Shown here: piece after piece, positions 28,595-42,255 of the stretch
Position numbering within the stretch: position 1 is the stretch's first letter
Layout: each line of letters begins with the position of its first letter
Source: Kappaphycus alvarezii
Lineage: Eukaryota; Rhodophyta; Florideophyceae; Gigartinales; Solieriaceae
Assembly (NCBI GenBank): GCA_002205965.3
Contig: NADL03000877.1
Location: 1-64,000, forward strand
Direction: 5' to 3'
DNA: 64,000 nucleotides
Notes under the pieces: model-generated
The model's database searches: none
Seen by the model: the letters and a program-made list of their open reading frames with translations, nothing else
What the model was told of the DNA's origin: nothing
Position numbers and translations under genes: made by a program

Positions 28595-30724
28595 TTCGAC
28601 CAGGTATTGCAAACCGTCAAAGAAGAGGTCTTCGCATTAGAACTTTGACACCTACTACTCGACCGTTTAAGATTATTAGAAAGTGGTTTGTGGGTCTTCC
28701 AATATTACTCCTGTCTAGGGAACCACCGAATGGTCCCGGTCTTTTCAAAAATCTTTCTGAATGAATAGCATGGAGAGGCCCAGTGTGGTTTTGTTGTTGT
28801 TGTAGGTGAGTTGCATAACCTTCAAAGACAAACGAATGGCTTTTCTGATTGGATCTCATCGTAATTATTATTTAGACTGCTAACTACTGTCAAACAATAC
28901 CGATACTTTCTCTCACTTGTTATTGAAAGCATTGGTGTTACCGTATTTTACTTTACGGCACCCTCAATCGGTTTTTTAACAAATAAAGACATTGAATCCT
29001 GTTAGTATTAATACTTGTCACAAAGGCAGTTATTATTAGGTAGCTTGCACATATTCGAATTCATCTACGGTATTATGTTGAATAAATCAACTTTACTTTC
29101 AATTGCTAGTAGGGCTACTGCTTGGATTCAACAGCCGCTCTTTTGTCGTGTTTAACCCCGCCTCTAAAATTCCGGTTTAAATAATCCTTCTGTCTGGACT
29201 TACAACTCTCTGGATTTTTTCTCAGCTTTATTCGCATAAGAATTATCGATTAGCTCTCTTGCAACCACCGTTAAGAATTTTTGTAGTAGTTACAGTACTT
29301 TTGATTGAGGTGATTTCTCACACGCTACTCTGTCCTTCTGTTGTTATTAGCTTTTGGTAAAAATATAATAGCGGTATAATGTTTCCACCCTCGGGTTCTA
29401 TGTATTCATCTTCTGTATTCCCAAGAGAGGACAAGTTTACAAAGTTATCAGAAAATTGTAGTTTATTCCATTGTATCATTTACATCCACGTAATTTTTTC
29501 TACATCTGAATTCTCTATCTGAGTATCTAGTTCCGTTAACTATTTTCGTACTGCATGAAAGTCACAGACTATAGCTCAATTTGAAGCCCTTATCACTTTT
29601 ATATATCCACTTCGAGGTCTTTCTTTTGTAAAAGCAAATTTATTCTCTCTCGACAAAAGGTGGCGCTTCTTCTGCAGGACAGGTAATATTTTTCTATCTT
29701 TTAGTAGCTGTAGATACTATGAAATTCCTTTGAAATAAATGAAATATTTTCGGACCAATAATGGCTACCTTTACTCATATATTTCATGAAAATCATACAC
29801 TTCAATTTTGTGCACCGATGAACGTTAAAGTTTTGCTGCAACGATACTCGGCTCAGACAAAAATATTTCTCCGCATTTTCTATTCTTTGAGTTCATTCGC
29901 GCCCACGTAATCACAGTTCGCGAGAAACTCCCATAGTATATTCTTTTGTTACATTTTTGAATGAAATTTAATGGGCATTTATTTTGTAATGTTCTTCATT
30001 CATTTTAATACCAATTCAAAAATATAATTACCACTCTACTTACTCACTTCTACTGAACTAGTGTAAATCTACAGCTCGAAACTATAAATATCCTTCGAGC
30101 CCAAAATGTATGACATTTCATCCAAACTTTTTGTAAATGGGTCAGTTTTTTATTTGAACTGTCTTGATATATTTATTAGTTCATTTTTTATAATTGTTTT
30201 TTAAAAAGTATACTACTTATTTGATGAATAAGTTTTCCAAGTGTTATGTATGAAATTCAATTTCCGATTTTTCAACTGTATCATGAAAATCTGTACTTGG
30301 TGGAAGGTGAGGGTTTCTACAAGGTGTGGATCGTCGTAAAAGTGAAAATTTCCAATCTTATTCACACTATTAATGATGTTGGTTTTCCATAGTAAATATC
30401 TTCTTCCAATGATATGAACATCCACGGATTTACAATATGAATGTACACATACTTAAAGGAATAAATCATAAACTAGCACCATATTACTATTTACACTAAA
30501 AACATTAACAATACAGAATGAAAATTATTTAAGGACTGAATAAAATCTTCAACACAATATGTATAATTTTTTTTGTGACCTCTGCTCTGATTGTTAAATC
30601 AAATGTTCATCAAATCTATTCCACATTTTAAAACTTTTTATATGGCATTTGCTGTGCAGAACATATTTGACGTAAACTAAACTGATAATAATGCTTTTGC
30701 TCATCCCAAATAAAGCCCTTTCGT
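28595..30724. other. AT-rich spacer, no gene seen
   Basis: Between the end of copy 1 and the left inverted-repeat arm the sequence is AT-rich, with only short frames. I see no element ends, tRNA-like sequence or protein-like reading. The ORFs at 28561-28859 on both strands straddle the homology border and look accidental. Confidence 0.5.
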
Positions 30725-31207
30725 TGAAAATTTCGTAACAGCAAAGAATTCACATTATAGGACCCTTAATTGTATTACCTGTGGTAAATTAACAGTTCCT
30801 TACTACCCAAATTGTCCACAGGACTGAGGGGACTAATTCCGGCTATTTTTCTGCAAATGAATGTTTTCGTGTAAAATAATACATAAAAGTGTAACTTATG
30901 TCCAAATTTCTCATCATTTAAAATTTTATATAATTTTTGCTATTTTCGATTCTTAGGAGTCGAGGTGTATTTTAAAAACCTTCATTTCTTCAATGACTCA
31001 GTTTATCAAAAGAATGCGTTTTTATCCGGTAAAGATTTTTGAACAAAATATATAAATTTCAAGTTTTACATTGGACCTTCCCGCCGCTACGTGACGGAGG
31101 TGGGGAGCTTTGTTCCACAGGGTAGTTCCCTATGGGCCTTTTTCTTTGGGGAACAGACGGGGCCGAGTGAGAATTCGACCTTTATTCATCAAATACTTAC
31201 GAACAAA

Positions 31208-31453
31208 ATGTCCCTCACGGAGCTGGTCAAAACACCATTCGCTAACTTGGACGCTTTTACACGAGGTAGCAATTTCGCATATGATTGCCGCCGCCACGTG
31301 ACCGATTCCCTAGTCACGCTACACGGTTACACTGTGCAGGCGGGTGAACCGTTGGAGTTCAGACACGAGATGCTTGACCTGCGCATTAAACCGTTGAAGT
31401 CATGTTCCTGTTCACGGGGCAGGGAACGGACTTCATTTTCTAAAGCGAAGTAG
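31208..31453 (+). CDS. Hypothetical 81-residue ORF in the left arm
   Basis: The ATG at 31208 opens MSLTELVKTPFANLDAFTR and ends SRGRERTSFSKAK. A GC-richer patch in AT-rich DNA carries it. The partner in the right arm (49388-49633) is also intact and of the same length, with seven amino-acid changes. All seven base differences between the two ORFs change an amino acid, which argues against purifying selection. The frame is open further upstream to about 31091 in this arm but not in the other. No family is recognised and no TATA box is evident. It may be a non-coding island. Confidence 0.35.
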   Translation: MSLTELVKTPFANLDAFTRGSNFAYDCRRHVTDSLVTLHGYTVQAGEPLEFRHEMLDLRIKPLKSCSCSRGRERTSFSKAK

Positions 31454-33203
31454 ACTAGTCAAAAAAGAAGGAAATATTGTCTAGGCGGCTTTACCTTCTT
31501 CGAAACGTCCGACCAAGCGACCTCTGCCTCCGCAAAAGGCTTCGTGGGATCCTTCGGGAAGTTTTAATCATGTCAATCTCCTTAGTCCTTCTCTTCCTCT
31601 CCGTAATCGTCTGACAAGTCGAACATGGGACCTTTGTTCTTATGCTTTTGAATAGTGTGTATCTTACTAAAGTATTATGGGAGAACTATACGATTAGTTT
31701 AATGTGGGAGTCTGGAAGGCTGAAACATTTGAGTTTGTGAGGAAGGGGTTTTGTAACAAAAGAGATAGGGCAGATCTTTATTCTATCTACCGGAGAAAGA
31801 TAATTTGATATGTTTTACATTTGGAAATAATAATAGCATGGTAGAATTTGCATTCATATGTACAGAAGAATAGAAGTTTTAGGTAGTATTGGTTGAGATA
31901 CCATATTTTGCTACATATAGTATGATCTACACTATACCTAGAACTAATGTAATGTGGACCCTTTTGAGAGAAACAGAGACTTTTACTGACGCATGAACAT
32001 ATCAGGACTACAGAACTACGTATCCGGGTGGTGTAGCTACCTATGGTTTATAGCAATCGCAGTATGTTTGAAGAGTAGTGCAAAAGCTTTTATAAAAGTA
32101 CCACCCACTGGAAGTGTCAGACGACGAAGTAAAATACCCTATCATTAACCCTTGGTATAAAAGATTATTCTGACTATATGAGCGAAACAATTACATTGGA
32201 TAGTCAAACAACACCTTAACTTGTCAAGTGACCCTCAGTTTCGCCTTGAACCCCTCCATCGCTGAAATTGCACCTCTCCTACTTACTTGTCTTCACTCTA
32301 GTACCAAAAGAGTGTCTCTCCCGAGAAAATAACCCTTAATCTCTTGTTATTTTGATGATATCGAGCAAATTTCCCGAACAATGGCAGAGTTATCCCATTT
32401 CAAACAAGAAACTCGAAAGAATATAAACGTGAGATATACTGACCCTCTAGTACCGTTACCAGATACGATGTTTAAGAGGGTTTAAACTGTTTCCTATCGG
32501 TTGGTGACCTAAAAATCCCTCGCTTACTCCCTTCACCCCCTGAAATATGGTGGCAACTCCGGTTCACTCTTCCGTTTCCTTTACCGAAAGGAAATAAATA
32601 ATAGACCTGACTCCTCAGGTCGCATCTCAGTATACATAATCAAAAGGATCCCAATTCTCTCGTTATATTTACCTCCTTTGCAGCTCTGGATACCACTCCG
32701 TATCAGCCGCGCCTCCTCATTATGTCAAAAGCTCCTCATTTTAACCTTATCTAAGGACGTTAATACAGTTTGCATGAATTCATGACGATGGGCAGAATCA
32801 CTTGCAGCAAGTAACGCGTCTCTGACCGACAGTCATCAGTTACATATCTCTCGAATACTGCATTCGGTATCGTCCCAAGTTTGATAATATGCTTCAAGTC
32901 TACATGCTCTGCGGTTTATCTCTTGAAATACAACAAATATTTCATACTTTGGACAATTTGCACGATTGCATCAATATACATACGAGGAAAGAATGTTTCT
33001 ATACGAAAATACAATCATCCGATGTTTTCTTGAAGATAGGTGTCCTCACGCAGGCTTCCTACATGCCTTACCCCAGAGTTGTAGTCTGTACCAAAACTGA
33101 AAGCCCCTGCAAGAGCTTAATTGTCTCTTTAGGCTTGCGAATACTAAGTAATTCCTGTGCTTTGACACAATGCTCTTCGTTTACCTCTTCATGTAGTAGT
33201 CCA

Positions 33204-33625
33204 GAGCACAAATTCATTTGTCGTATAAAAAAATTCATTCTTCACTGCAAAAGTAAGACAATTTCTAATGTTAGGAATCTAAACAAAGGGTATGAGTGCT
33301 TTGTAATTCTCCTTGGAGGTAACCACTCATAAAAAGCAGAGAAATGTAAATTTCTAAAGATCATTCAGCGTTTTCTTACTAAGGAAGATATTCTTCCTTT
33401 GTAACTCTCTCATTACATCCCAAATGAGAGCTACTTCCCACGTTATATTATATTTCGGAGAGAATGGGTCTGAACAAACAGAATCTGTTCGCTTATCCGC
33501 GTTGTGCTTAGACAGTATTTCGTTCAATGTTATGGGTGCCAAAAATTGAAAAACTATTTATTTTCTCTCCCATACGGAATACAGTGATGAGGATCTGTGG
33601 ACAAATATTTTATCAGGGGCCCATA
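33204..33625. other. Segment present only in the left arm
   Basis: Both borders read CCA. The right arm joins GTCCA directly to TTTTATTTTGAACC at about 47638-47642. A deletion in the right arm across the CCA microhomology explains this simply; an insertion in the left arm without clear ends is less likely. No gene is seen in the segment. Confidence 0.6.
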
Positions 33626-36600
33626 AATTTTATTTTGAACCATGTAAAATAGTTGAATATTTTTTCTTAGCCCATATTTTATACTGTAATACACATGAAC
33701 CAATTTTATGGCTGTCAGTTGGTTGTTAACTTTTACTGATGTAGTCACCGGAATTATATTGCAACCGAACTACTATTTTGATTAGTTCCCATCTGTACAA
33801 TTGTTCTATAATTATTACTGAATATGAATTTTGTGTACAATGACTATTGTATGGCTGGAAAATTTCTTTGTAGCTTTTCTAAACTAATCTACAGTATGAA
33901 TAGTTTTGTGCTGTTAGAAAAATTTAGCAAGCCTCGGCCAAACGAACTATCCCCCTCGATTATCTATCAATATATTGGATCCTTTAAAAGTAGTTGGGAG
34001 GATTTAAATATATGTAATTAGTTGTACACCTATATATAATTTTTAGAAATTTTGTGCGAAGTAATTTTTATATCGTTTTAGTTTTAACAAAGTATGCCTA
34101 TATGAATGAAAAATAAACACTCGGTGTAGAGTGATTTTTGGATTCCTCCTTGATCACAGTGAGTTTGATTCCTTTACGAAGCATGGTTGAACCGTTATGA
34201 GTTCGAACTGTACAAACATTTGTAAGATTTATATACGATTTTCTACATTTATCTACTACCATTGTTATTGGCAATTCACTTATGATAAGAATATTTTGAA
34301 CAAGACAAACTAACGTCAAATTCAAAGTGAGCAGCCTGGTCATGTTTTAAAGAGTTAGAAAACTTTTCGCACTGGGCGTAGTCAAATGTTCCGTAAATAA
34401 TGTTAACGTATTTTAGTTTGTCGCAGAGATATACTTATTGGCGCTACGCCAATAATTTCAGCAGTTTCCAGCTCGTCTCTTAATTTCATCTCGGCCGACA
34501 ATTTTCTGGCATCATACCCGAGGAAAGTTATTTTCTTAGGATTTCATCCATTTCAATTTCAATTTCATCACGTTGCATGAACTGATGACCATACACGAGA
34601 AGAAATTCAGAGACTATTTTTCCAGTTCAGCGGCAAGTATTAAATGCTTGTATGAAACGAATCCTGGAAAATTTATACTCTGGTTTTCACAAAAACAATC
34701 CTGCAGATGTTGTAGTGATTCTCGTTGCTTCGTCCGTGAGTAGCCTTTGCTCTGAATTATGTAAATTCTTATTTTTTTCGAAAAATAATACCTTTGTCTA
34801 AAGAAAAAATGGTTGTGAAGACTCAAAATGTTAATCTAGTTACAATCAGCTCCTTCGGTCACCTTTGTGGGATATAATCCTTGATTATCAGTTTTTGCCG
34901 GAAAATGCAAATTCATTATGCAAAAATATTTTTTGCTATATGGTATCTTTATTGCGCAGAAAGATTCAAATGTTTTACTTTGATATAAGAAAATACAAAT
35001 TAATTCTTCACATTAAAATATAACTGTGCCATTTATGTCTATAGAAAATAAAATAAAAGTAGGAAGAAAGGAAATAAATGATTGGAACCATTTCAAACCC
35101 ATTTTAGCTCAAAAAAACGTTTTTAGGAAAGTATTCGCAGAGGAAACGTTTCGCTAGGTTTTCTTTTTTTTCATCGATTTATTGTAATAGGTCCTTGCAT
35201 AACTTATGAGTAATTATTTTTTGTACAACTTAAAGTGATCGCAATCTAGTGTTTCTGCACGCAATTTCTCAAAACTTAATGACATGATTTTAGTTCAGTT
35301 TTCTTGAAACTTAATAACTGATTTTAGCTCCTCGGACTCTGAAAGTTTCTTTCCTCACTGCTGTCCACTCATCTCTTTTTTTAAAAGTAGAATAACCGTG
35401 ATTTAATTGCAGATCGCATTAGAAATAACGAATTAGAAATATACAGAAGATAGATCAACACTAAATTACTCAAAATATTTGTAGCGATATTTTAACATAA
35501 GAAAAATATCAGTGCAAACATTTTCAAAGCAAGACAGGCTTTCTATTTAAACACCGCAGTGACAGCTAGTCGCAAATATTTATTTTAAAACTGATTAGCT
35601 TAGTAATACTTGTAATAAATTGCTTTCATTATTCAGATGATAATTTCCTCTTAAATACGTACTACTTTGTCTCACAAAATTGCGGCATATATCATACTGA
35701 TATGAGTGGGGATATTACTACCGTTCTAAAACAACTTTGTCAATTTTTCTGCTCTTGACACTGCAGATGAAAAGTATATAGGATTCTTGCCTCTCAGTCC
35801 TCCAACTCTTTCCGTGCAAGGATATCTGTCAATCATTCCATAAATTAGCTATCACTCAGTGCCGTCACGGCAGGACTCCGATTTGAACTATTTAAAAGGT
35901 CGGTAGTAATAATGTACACGATTATACTGCCAGAACATTGCAAAATCCATATCGATTCCAGATAAATGTTCCAGGTAAGCGTGGCAATGTCTTCTTCTGC
36001 ATTCAGATGGTCTTCGTCAGTAGATATTTACATTGAGAGATCATAGAAATTATAGAAACAGATAATCGCGGGAGTGAGAGTTTCGACTCACACTATTTCT
36101 GCTCGCTTATGGCCGCTCATTACACTTTTCTAACAATGTAGCACTGATTTAATCCGGTATTGACTTGCTGTCTGATCACACCAACTTTCTTTTGTCAATG
36201 CGAGTCCCTATAAATACTAACAATGGGCATCTCTGTCTCGATTTTTTCACTATCATAAAAATTGAATCGGTTTCAGCCAGCATATCCGTCACATTAAATG
36301 AACCCCTCGTGTTCCTCTATCTCCAAACTCGCTCTGAAAGTTTTGTAGCCGGGTTGGAAACAATGAAAGACTTAATGTCGGATAAAGCGTGCAGAGTTTA
36401 TCCGTAATCAAAACAGGGCATAGGAATACGCCACGAAAAATGTTTACGTCATTAATGTTGTTGTAACAGAAACAAACGTATCGTTGTACCGATAGTATGC
36501 TTTCATGAACTTGCTTGGATAGATTACTTAATCAGAAGCAAATGATGTGGATCCCTTGGATGAAAATGGAATCAGTGTTTACTGGATGGCATGAGACGAA

Positions 36601-36715
36601 ACATAAATGGGGCTCTCCGTTGAGACTAATACAAAACTTTGTCTATCGTTGTCATTAATCATCTACCGAGAGCTCACATTCCTGCTTCCGCCCCAGGACT
36701 TCCTCTACGGTTTCT

Positions 36716-37141
36716 TCAACGCCTGTCATCATCATCATCATCGTCATCTCCGCCGCTATTGCCACCGACCCCAGTAACCACCACTCTAGCAGCACCAAAA
36801 CGGAAACGGCATCTACGAGAGCACCAGAAACAGCGACGATTACCTCTACCACAAACCCTTCTAGTGCGCGTTATGAATTTCGTTTTCCCTCTACAACCAC
36901 CACTGTAGTCATCATCATCATCATCATCGTCATCATCGCAATCGTCGTCGTCGTCGTCGTCATCGTCGTCATCACTGCCACTGCTGCCAATAGGAATCTT
37001 CTTTTCAATAGTGACGCCAAAACGGCGGAGGCAACTCCTGACACACAAGCGGCAGCGACGGAGGAACCCTAGGCCCCGAATGGCATCACAGAAGAAAACT
37101 GTCCTAGAAATGGTCTTTCCTCCACCGTTACTACCACCGTT

Positions 37142-37174
<33 letters not shown>

Positions 37175-37327
37175 ATCATCACCGGAGCGAACGATGTTAC
37201 CAAGGGACAGAGGCTTGGCAAGCTGGGCGTCTGCAGCTCGAATAGTGTTGGTTGATGTGGGAATCTCAGCGGAGGTTGTGAGAAGCAACGCCACAAGGGC
37301 GAGAGCGAAGAAGAACAAGCGAGACAT
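36716..37327 (-). CDS. Secreted poly-Asp / Arg-Cys modular protein, copy 2
   Basis: 203 residues, on the minus strand in the left arm. The signal peptide, the first Asp tract (13 Asp) and both Arg-Cys modules are as in copy 1. The second acidic tract is 11 Asp, Cys, 10 Asp and a single Tyr, in place of 12 Asp, Cys, 9 Asp and two Tyr. One linker Gly is Ser (IPIGSSGS). All ten Cys are kept. The frame is intact. It faces the gene in the right arm tail to tail across the outer parts and head to head across the spacer. The start is the first ATG after the TATA-like element. Confidence 0.85.
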
Positions 37328-37425
37328 CCTTGAAGTCTTTTCGTGCTGCGGTGAGAATGCGAGTCAGAGATGAACTGAGATTTGGGAGAGAGAGTGTTTG
37401 GTGTACCAGGAGGGGCGGGGATGTG

Positions 37426-37433
37426 TATATATA
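37426..37433 (-). promoter_or_regulatory. TATA box of Asp/Arg-Cys gene copy 2
   Basis: The minus strand reads TATATATA at the place of the TATATAA in copies 1 and 3, about 105 bases before the ATG. The two extra bases lengthen the alternating run. Confidence 0.6.
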
Positions 37434-38883
37434 CAACATGTAGGTAACCCTCACGTCGACAGTTCTTTGTGCAGTAAACTGAGTCTGTATCCCGTTTGGT
37501 GGGCTAGATACTATGTAAACTCATTATGGATAACCAACTGAGAGAAATCGGAATTTTTTGCTACATGTTATGCGTTCGACAAAGTAAACAGCGCAGATAG
37601 AACCTCAATGAAAGTGCAGCCTTCTAACAATTTTCCATTTCAGGACTCTGTGAGTGAGACGAAAACGGTGGCATCCAAAACGGAGGGTGCTTCAGCAACG
37701 TGATACTTTGTTTCCAAAAAGGACCCATCAATTGAAGTGAGACATTCATTATTAAAGCCTGCATGTAGACGACCGGCATCTCAAACATCCAGTATGGAAC
37801 TGCGAATTGTAACGCCCGGCACATCGCCTTTTCTGCTTCTGCGTTGTCACCTATTATGGCAGCATGCGTACAATTAAATACATGGCCCTAGTCTGAAAAA
37901 CATGACATATAAAGAACAAAAGTAGAGTCATGCAGTGCACGCAGTCTAAGTTGGCAACATCGAAGCTACCAATTTAGGTATACAGCAGAATAAATTTGTT
38001 CTGCTAACTGAAGTCTACACCACGAAAATGGGCGCTAGCTGCCATAGCCGCAACAATAATTGGTTTGCTGTCAGAGCCATCATAAGTTATGGACGGGTGA
38101 CATCTATTCAAACATGTTTCCATGCATCTACCTCTCCACGGAGTGAACAAACAGAACGGTATGGTATTAAGATTCCGACAGCCTCTCAAAGGAGTGTAGT
38201 TTGGCTCGGCCACAATGAGTCAGTGAAACTGTGCTCTGTATGTACAAGCTTGCTTGCGCGGTATTCGTAGTCCGGTAGCACAACTAATGTCATCCTCGAT
38301 AATACAATAATATTCTGCAAATCCAATGTAACTCACACCTTCATTCCTCCAAAGTACGGTTTGCCCATGACCTTTCTGTAGGCGACATCACATAATCGTG
38401 ATGGCCTGAACTAACAAGTCCTACAATTTGTCTTGGTCGCACCCTGATCTATGGTAAGAGAAGTGCGCACGAGGGCCACTGACCCTCTATACATTTAAGC
38501 CTCAATACATTGGTGAATAGACTGGCTCTAGAACCTTTTACTCAAAATCCCACGTAATCACTTGGAGCTTTTCGGGGATTACTCGATCGCGCTTACTGGC
38601 AACAATACACTTAAACTTCCTGTACCGTTCAGTCAAGTTTGTTTGAAAAGGCGGGAATTTAGAGGGCTTTACTAATTAGAGATGTAGGGCGGCTATTGTC
38701 CGTGCAAAGGGCACTTCTGTGTATTAGAAGGTCTGAAAATGTCTAGTACCACCCGTCGACAGACTTTAGCCCACCACATTTGGCTCACACTTTCCCCACG
38801 AAAAAGAGATCATGAATACACCCTTTGCAGCAGTACATGACAGGATTCCCCCCGCAATCGCTGTATGCAATGACTTATTGAGG

Positions 38884-39700
38884 CTAAGGCGCCATGTGTG
38901 TGTTGCTTAGAGAAACAATAGTGATGCTCCCGTCGCCTGACCATGGTACACTTCTAGTTCCTCGACGATCTGCAGGGAACTTCGGGTCATCATCGACCAG
39001 AATGGGGACCTTAAATTTCTGTAGTCCATGAATGATCTCGAAGTCAGGGGTCATACGGGATGTAGTTCCAGAGTTCAGCACCAATGATTTCTAAATTGAA
39101 GTTTCGGATTTTTCAGCACTTGAGCTGATACTTGGGAAAAACGGGGGGTGTCTTTATTGAGATGCATAGAATGGCTGGAACCAATTTGGATACTTGCATT
39201 CCCAGATATAGCATGTGAAATTGCAGCTCGATTCTTTATTTTTCCGTATTTCCTTCGTTTTCCGTTTTCGTCAGAGCTCTGCTATACATTGCTGTCCTTC
39301 TCACCGGGACCTGTGTCTAAAGCTTGGGGATCAGAATAACTGCCACTTTTAAAGCTGCTAGCAAGCTCATCTGACAACTTTTACTTGTTTTGGTGGTTCA
39401 AGGGATTACGAAAACAACGAGCAGTGCAGTGATTACTTTTCTCAGAGATGTGGCATTTCCTTTCGGGGGTGAGTCCAACACTCGCAAAATCACTGGTTTT
39501 CTTGTTAGAGACAACAGACTGTTGTTCTTTAGTTATTCGGGAAATCAAACTCTCCCAACTTCATTTTTCTCCCACGAGTGTTTTTATTGGGACTGACACA
39601 AGCTGCAACCGCTCTCCCTCGATCAATGCAATGAGAATTCCAACTTCCAGAACTTCATCGATAGTTGAACCTATCGCGCGACAATGGCAATCTTGCAAAA
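38884..39700 (-). pseudogene. Ty1/copia gag-protease fragment in the inverted-repeat spacer
   Basis: Reading leftwards, gag pieces (DEVLEVGILIALIEGERLQ at about 39600-39665, then SNKKTSDFASVGLTPERKCH) lead to a degenerate zinc knuckle, C-H-I-S-E-K-S-N-H-C-T-A-R-C at about 39415-39455, with Ser for the second Cys. The protease reads VLNSGTTSRMTPDFEI (39030-39085), with Asn in place of the catalytic Asp of LDSGATSHMT, then FPADRRGTRSVPW and GSITIVSLSNTHMAP. Several stops lie between. No LTR is recognised. The fragment begins 14 bases from the inner end of the left arm. It is a different family from the 19-24 kb element. Confidence 0.75.
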
Positions 39701-40299
39701 TAATTGGGATAGGTAGATCCAAATAATTATAAATAGTTCCAACTTGAATAAATAAATAAATGCCACAACTGGACTAAGAATGAATAATGAATAGAAAACG
39801 AAATTTAATGGTAGGTGATCGAGGGTAATATCTCGATCGCCTGAGGATGCGAAAAATATTTCCAACAACCTAGACTACTTATACTCTACCCCAGGGTGAA
39901 CCTGCTACAAAAACCAGGTGAGTCATTCAATAATTTTGGTGGACATAATTCAGGCCCAGCAATAACTATTGTAGTATTTTCCAGTAAGCAATCGTCCAGA
40001 TAATAATTTTTTGGTAGCATAAATGCAATAATTATAGCCTGCATAATATTAAAACCATATTTTAGGACATAAAAATTATTTCACACTGAATTCAGCATAA
40101 AATACCGCCAGTATAAATCTATAAAATTATTCCGTGATAATTCACAAAAAATATAAATGGTGGGCCTCAAAAAATATTGTTACACAATTCAGCATCACTG
40201 TAGGACACCGGGATAGAGATTTAAATATTTAGTCAATTTTCACAAATCTTGCATACTATATGTCCAAAAACAAGTACCATGGTGAACAAATGATGTGGG
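39701..40299. other. AT-rich spacer part, no gene seen
   Basis: The stretch is rich in A/T with AATAAATAAATAAAT-like runs near 39750 and no protein-like frame. It separates the copia fragment from RT-only repeat copy B. Confidence 0.5.
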
Positions 40300-42255
40300 A
40301 GAGTTTGACGAATCTGTGCAGAAACTCTCCCCGTCAAATTACAAGATCCAACTCACCAATTTATAACGCTTTTACGCTATTATTTTATTACAGGCATATA
40401 AATAGTCTTTCATGGCTATTGATTTTAGATCCAAACCTCTAATGTTGCGTGCGTGGTTTTCTGCTTTACGTTGCCCATAAAAAATTGTTACTGCTGAGCT
40501 ATCAATGCAGTTTCTTCATAGTTAGCACCGAAAGTACGGCAGTTGATATATCCTTGTTATACTAGGCTTCCGAAATAGTATGTGAAGGAACACATCTCTC
40601 TTACTTACGGTTGGAAAGGAAGTTGGCGGGCTATAATTGGCATAGGGTCAATTCAAGAATTTCGGGCTCCACAGGGAGGAGGTATCAAGGCGATCACTCC
40701 CGCCAAGGTCGGTTAGCCTAGCTTGACGCAGAGTCAAGTTCGAATATTTGGTACTGCAGAAAATTCAGTCATTTAGTTTTCGAGTAGATAGAGGCAATTT
40801 TGCTTTTGATAATGAGAAGTTATCTTCAGAAGATTTCCCCCCAGACTAACCTACTCAAGAGAATCAAAGCCCCGAAAAAAGTTGGAAGTCAAATTCAAAC
40901 CAAAACCTGCAATCATCTCCCTACTTTCTAAGCGAGGTGTTAGAGTCTTCTTTTTAGAGTTGCTTACTAGAGCCGTCACTCAGATTTTACGTCCACTTCT
41001 CTCCATTCTCCGTTAACGTCTACGGTAGCAGTTTATTCGCTCGCAATGACTCTCACCTCGGGTAGTTGTTGACTCCCTTTTCTGTTGGCGCGTTTTTCAC
41101 CCTATCACTATACTCCCCCTGCCCATCGGCCTTGACGTCTACGGGGCGTTAGGCAACGTTACTTCCCGGTTCAGTCGCCATCTTGCCGCTAAAGCAGCCT
41201 CGCCTCGCAGTACTACCCCCACTAGGAGGTCCACGACTTCACTAAGCGATTTGCTTTCTGCTTGCAAAGTATGAAAGCCAGCCAGGTCCTTACGCGCCAT
41301 CTCTCTGAGTATATATTTTCATTGCAGCCACCTTCTGCGCCGATGAATGCATCCTTAGTCACTAAAGATTTCTCTCGGAAAGGACAGTACACAAACTCTT
41401 TACCACCCTGGATAGTCATGGAAGCACGAAACAACCGCCCCTTGGAACCTTCGGGAGGTATTACTTCTTGTACCGCCTCATAGATTTCATGCGCCAATGC
41501 CTTTCGCGATGGTGCTCTTGTGAGCAAATTAAAAAGAAGAGGATAGTCTAAACGGCAAACAAGATGTCGACCAGCTCCGATGAGCGTCTGCAGCTGCCCG
41601 AATGCTCCCAGCTTCTTAATAGAAGCTGACAGCAATATCTTTCGCATCTTTTTAAAGAGTGAACTAGAAGCCAAGTATGCCGCAGGCCCGATGTTCTTCG
41701 CAAATGTCAGTCCTATTCCAGTAAACGATTGTTTCACGTCATTGGGCTTGACAACTAACTGGAGCTCGAGGAATACCTGTGTCTAGTACTTCCCCTGCTA
41801 ATATGCGGACACAGTCCTCCCTCATCCGGTCGAAACCTTCCGCGTCTCCTTCGGTGCAGGATGGGGTCATTACGTGCAACATGTAGCCTATTTTGCAAAC
41901 GCCGAAATAGTTACTACATTGCTGAAACGCCAGTTTCGTATTCTCAATACTAACCCCAAAGTAGAGGAGCTTTAGACCACCAAATAGTGCAATTCGGCAG
42001 CGAAAAGTACAGTCCTCGGCTTTTAGCGACATGGTAGTTGATCGATAGTGAACCACATCGGTAGTAAATCGAGTGCTTGTTTTGGATTTCGAGAGTTTTG
42101 GATCCCATTCTCTAAGTCATTGTAAGTACCCTTTGGAAACAGAGCGTACTAGGGGAAATTTGGGTGTCTTTAATCCATGAAAAATGAAGCCATCTATTCC
42201 GTGGTAAGGGGAAAGATTCGGGTGTTTTGCTCTTAGAAGGAATATTCGATCTATT
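40300..42255 (-). pseudogene. RT-only repeat copy B: C-terminal RT remnant
   Basis: This is the uninterrupted counterpart of 18055-19040 plus 24626-25650. On the minus strand 42056-41739 reads CRIALFGGLKLLYFGVSIENT and FDRMREDCVRILAGEVLDTG. One frame over, 41737-41222 reads TGIGLTFAKNIGPAAYLASSS, then LGAFGQLQTLIGAGRHL and RAPSRKALAHEIYEAVQEV, the block also seen at 7.5 kb. No palm motifs are present, so it is a 5'-truncated, dead copy. The site where the copia element sits in copy A is empty here (about 41262-41272). The non-coding 3' side is 40300-41220. Confidence 0.65.

Larger units (their letters stand above)
30725..38870 (-). repeat. Left arm of a large inverted repeat
   Basis: This arm of about 8.1 kb is the reverse complement of 42397-50115. 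The outer end is near CGTAACAGCAAAG and the inner end is TGTATGCAA at 38870. The outer two thirds (30725-35780) is AT-rich and differs from its partner at roughly 5% of bases. The inner part contains block copy 2 with its gene and is much more similar. A 420-bp segment at 33204-33625 is missing from the right arm. Confidence 0.9.

Noticed and set aside
32889..33332. 147-codon plus-strand ORF in the left arm
   Set aside because: The partner in the right arm lacks its C-terminal part by deletion and its reading is low in protein-like character.
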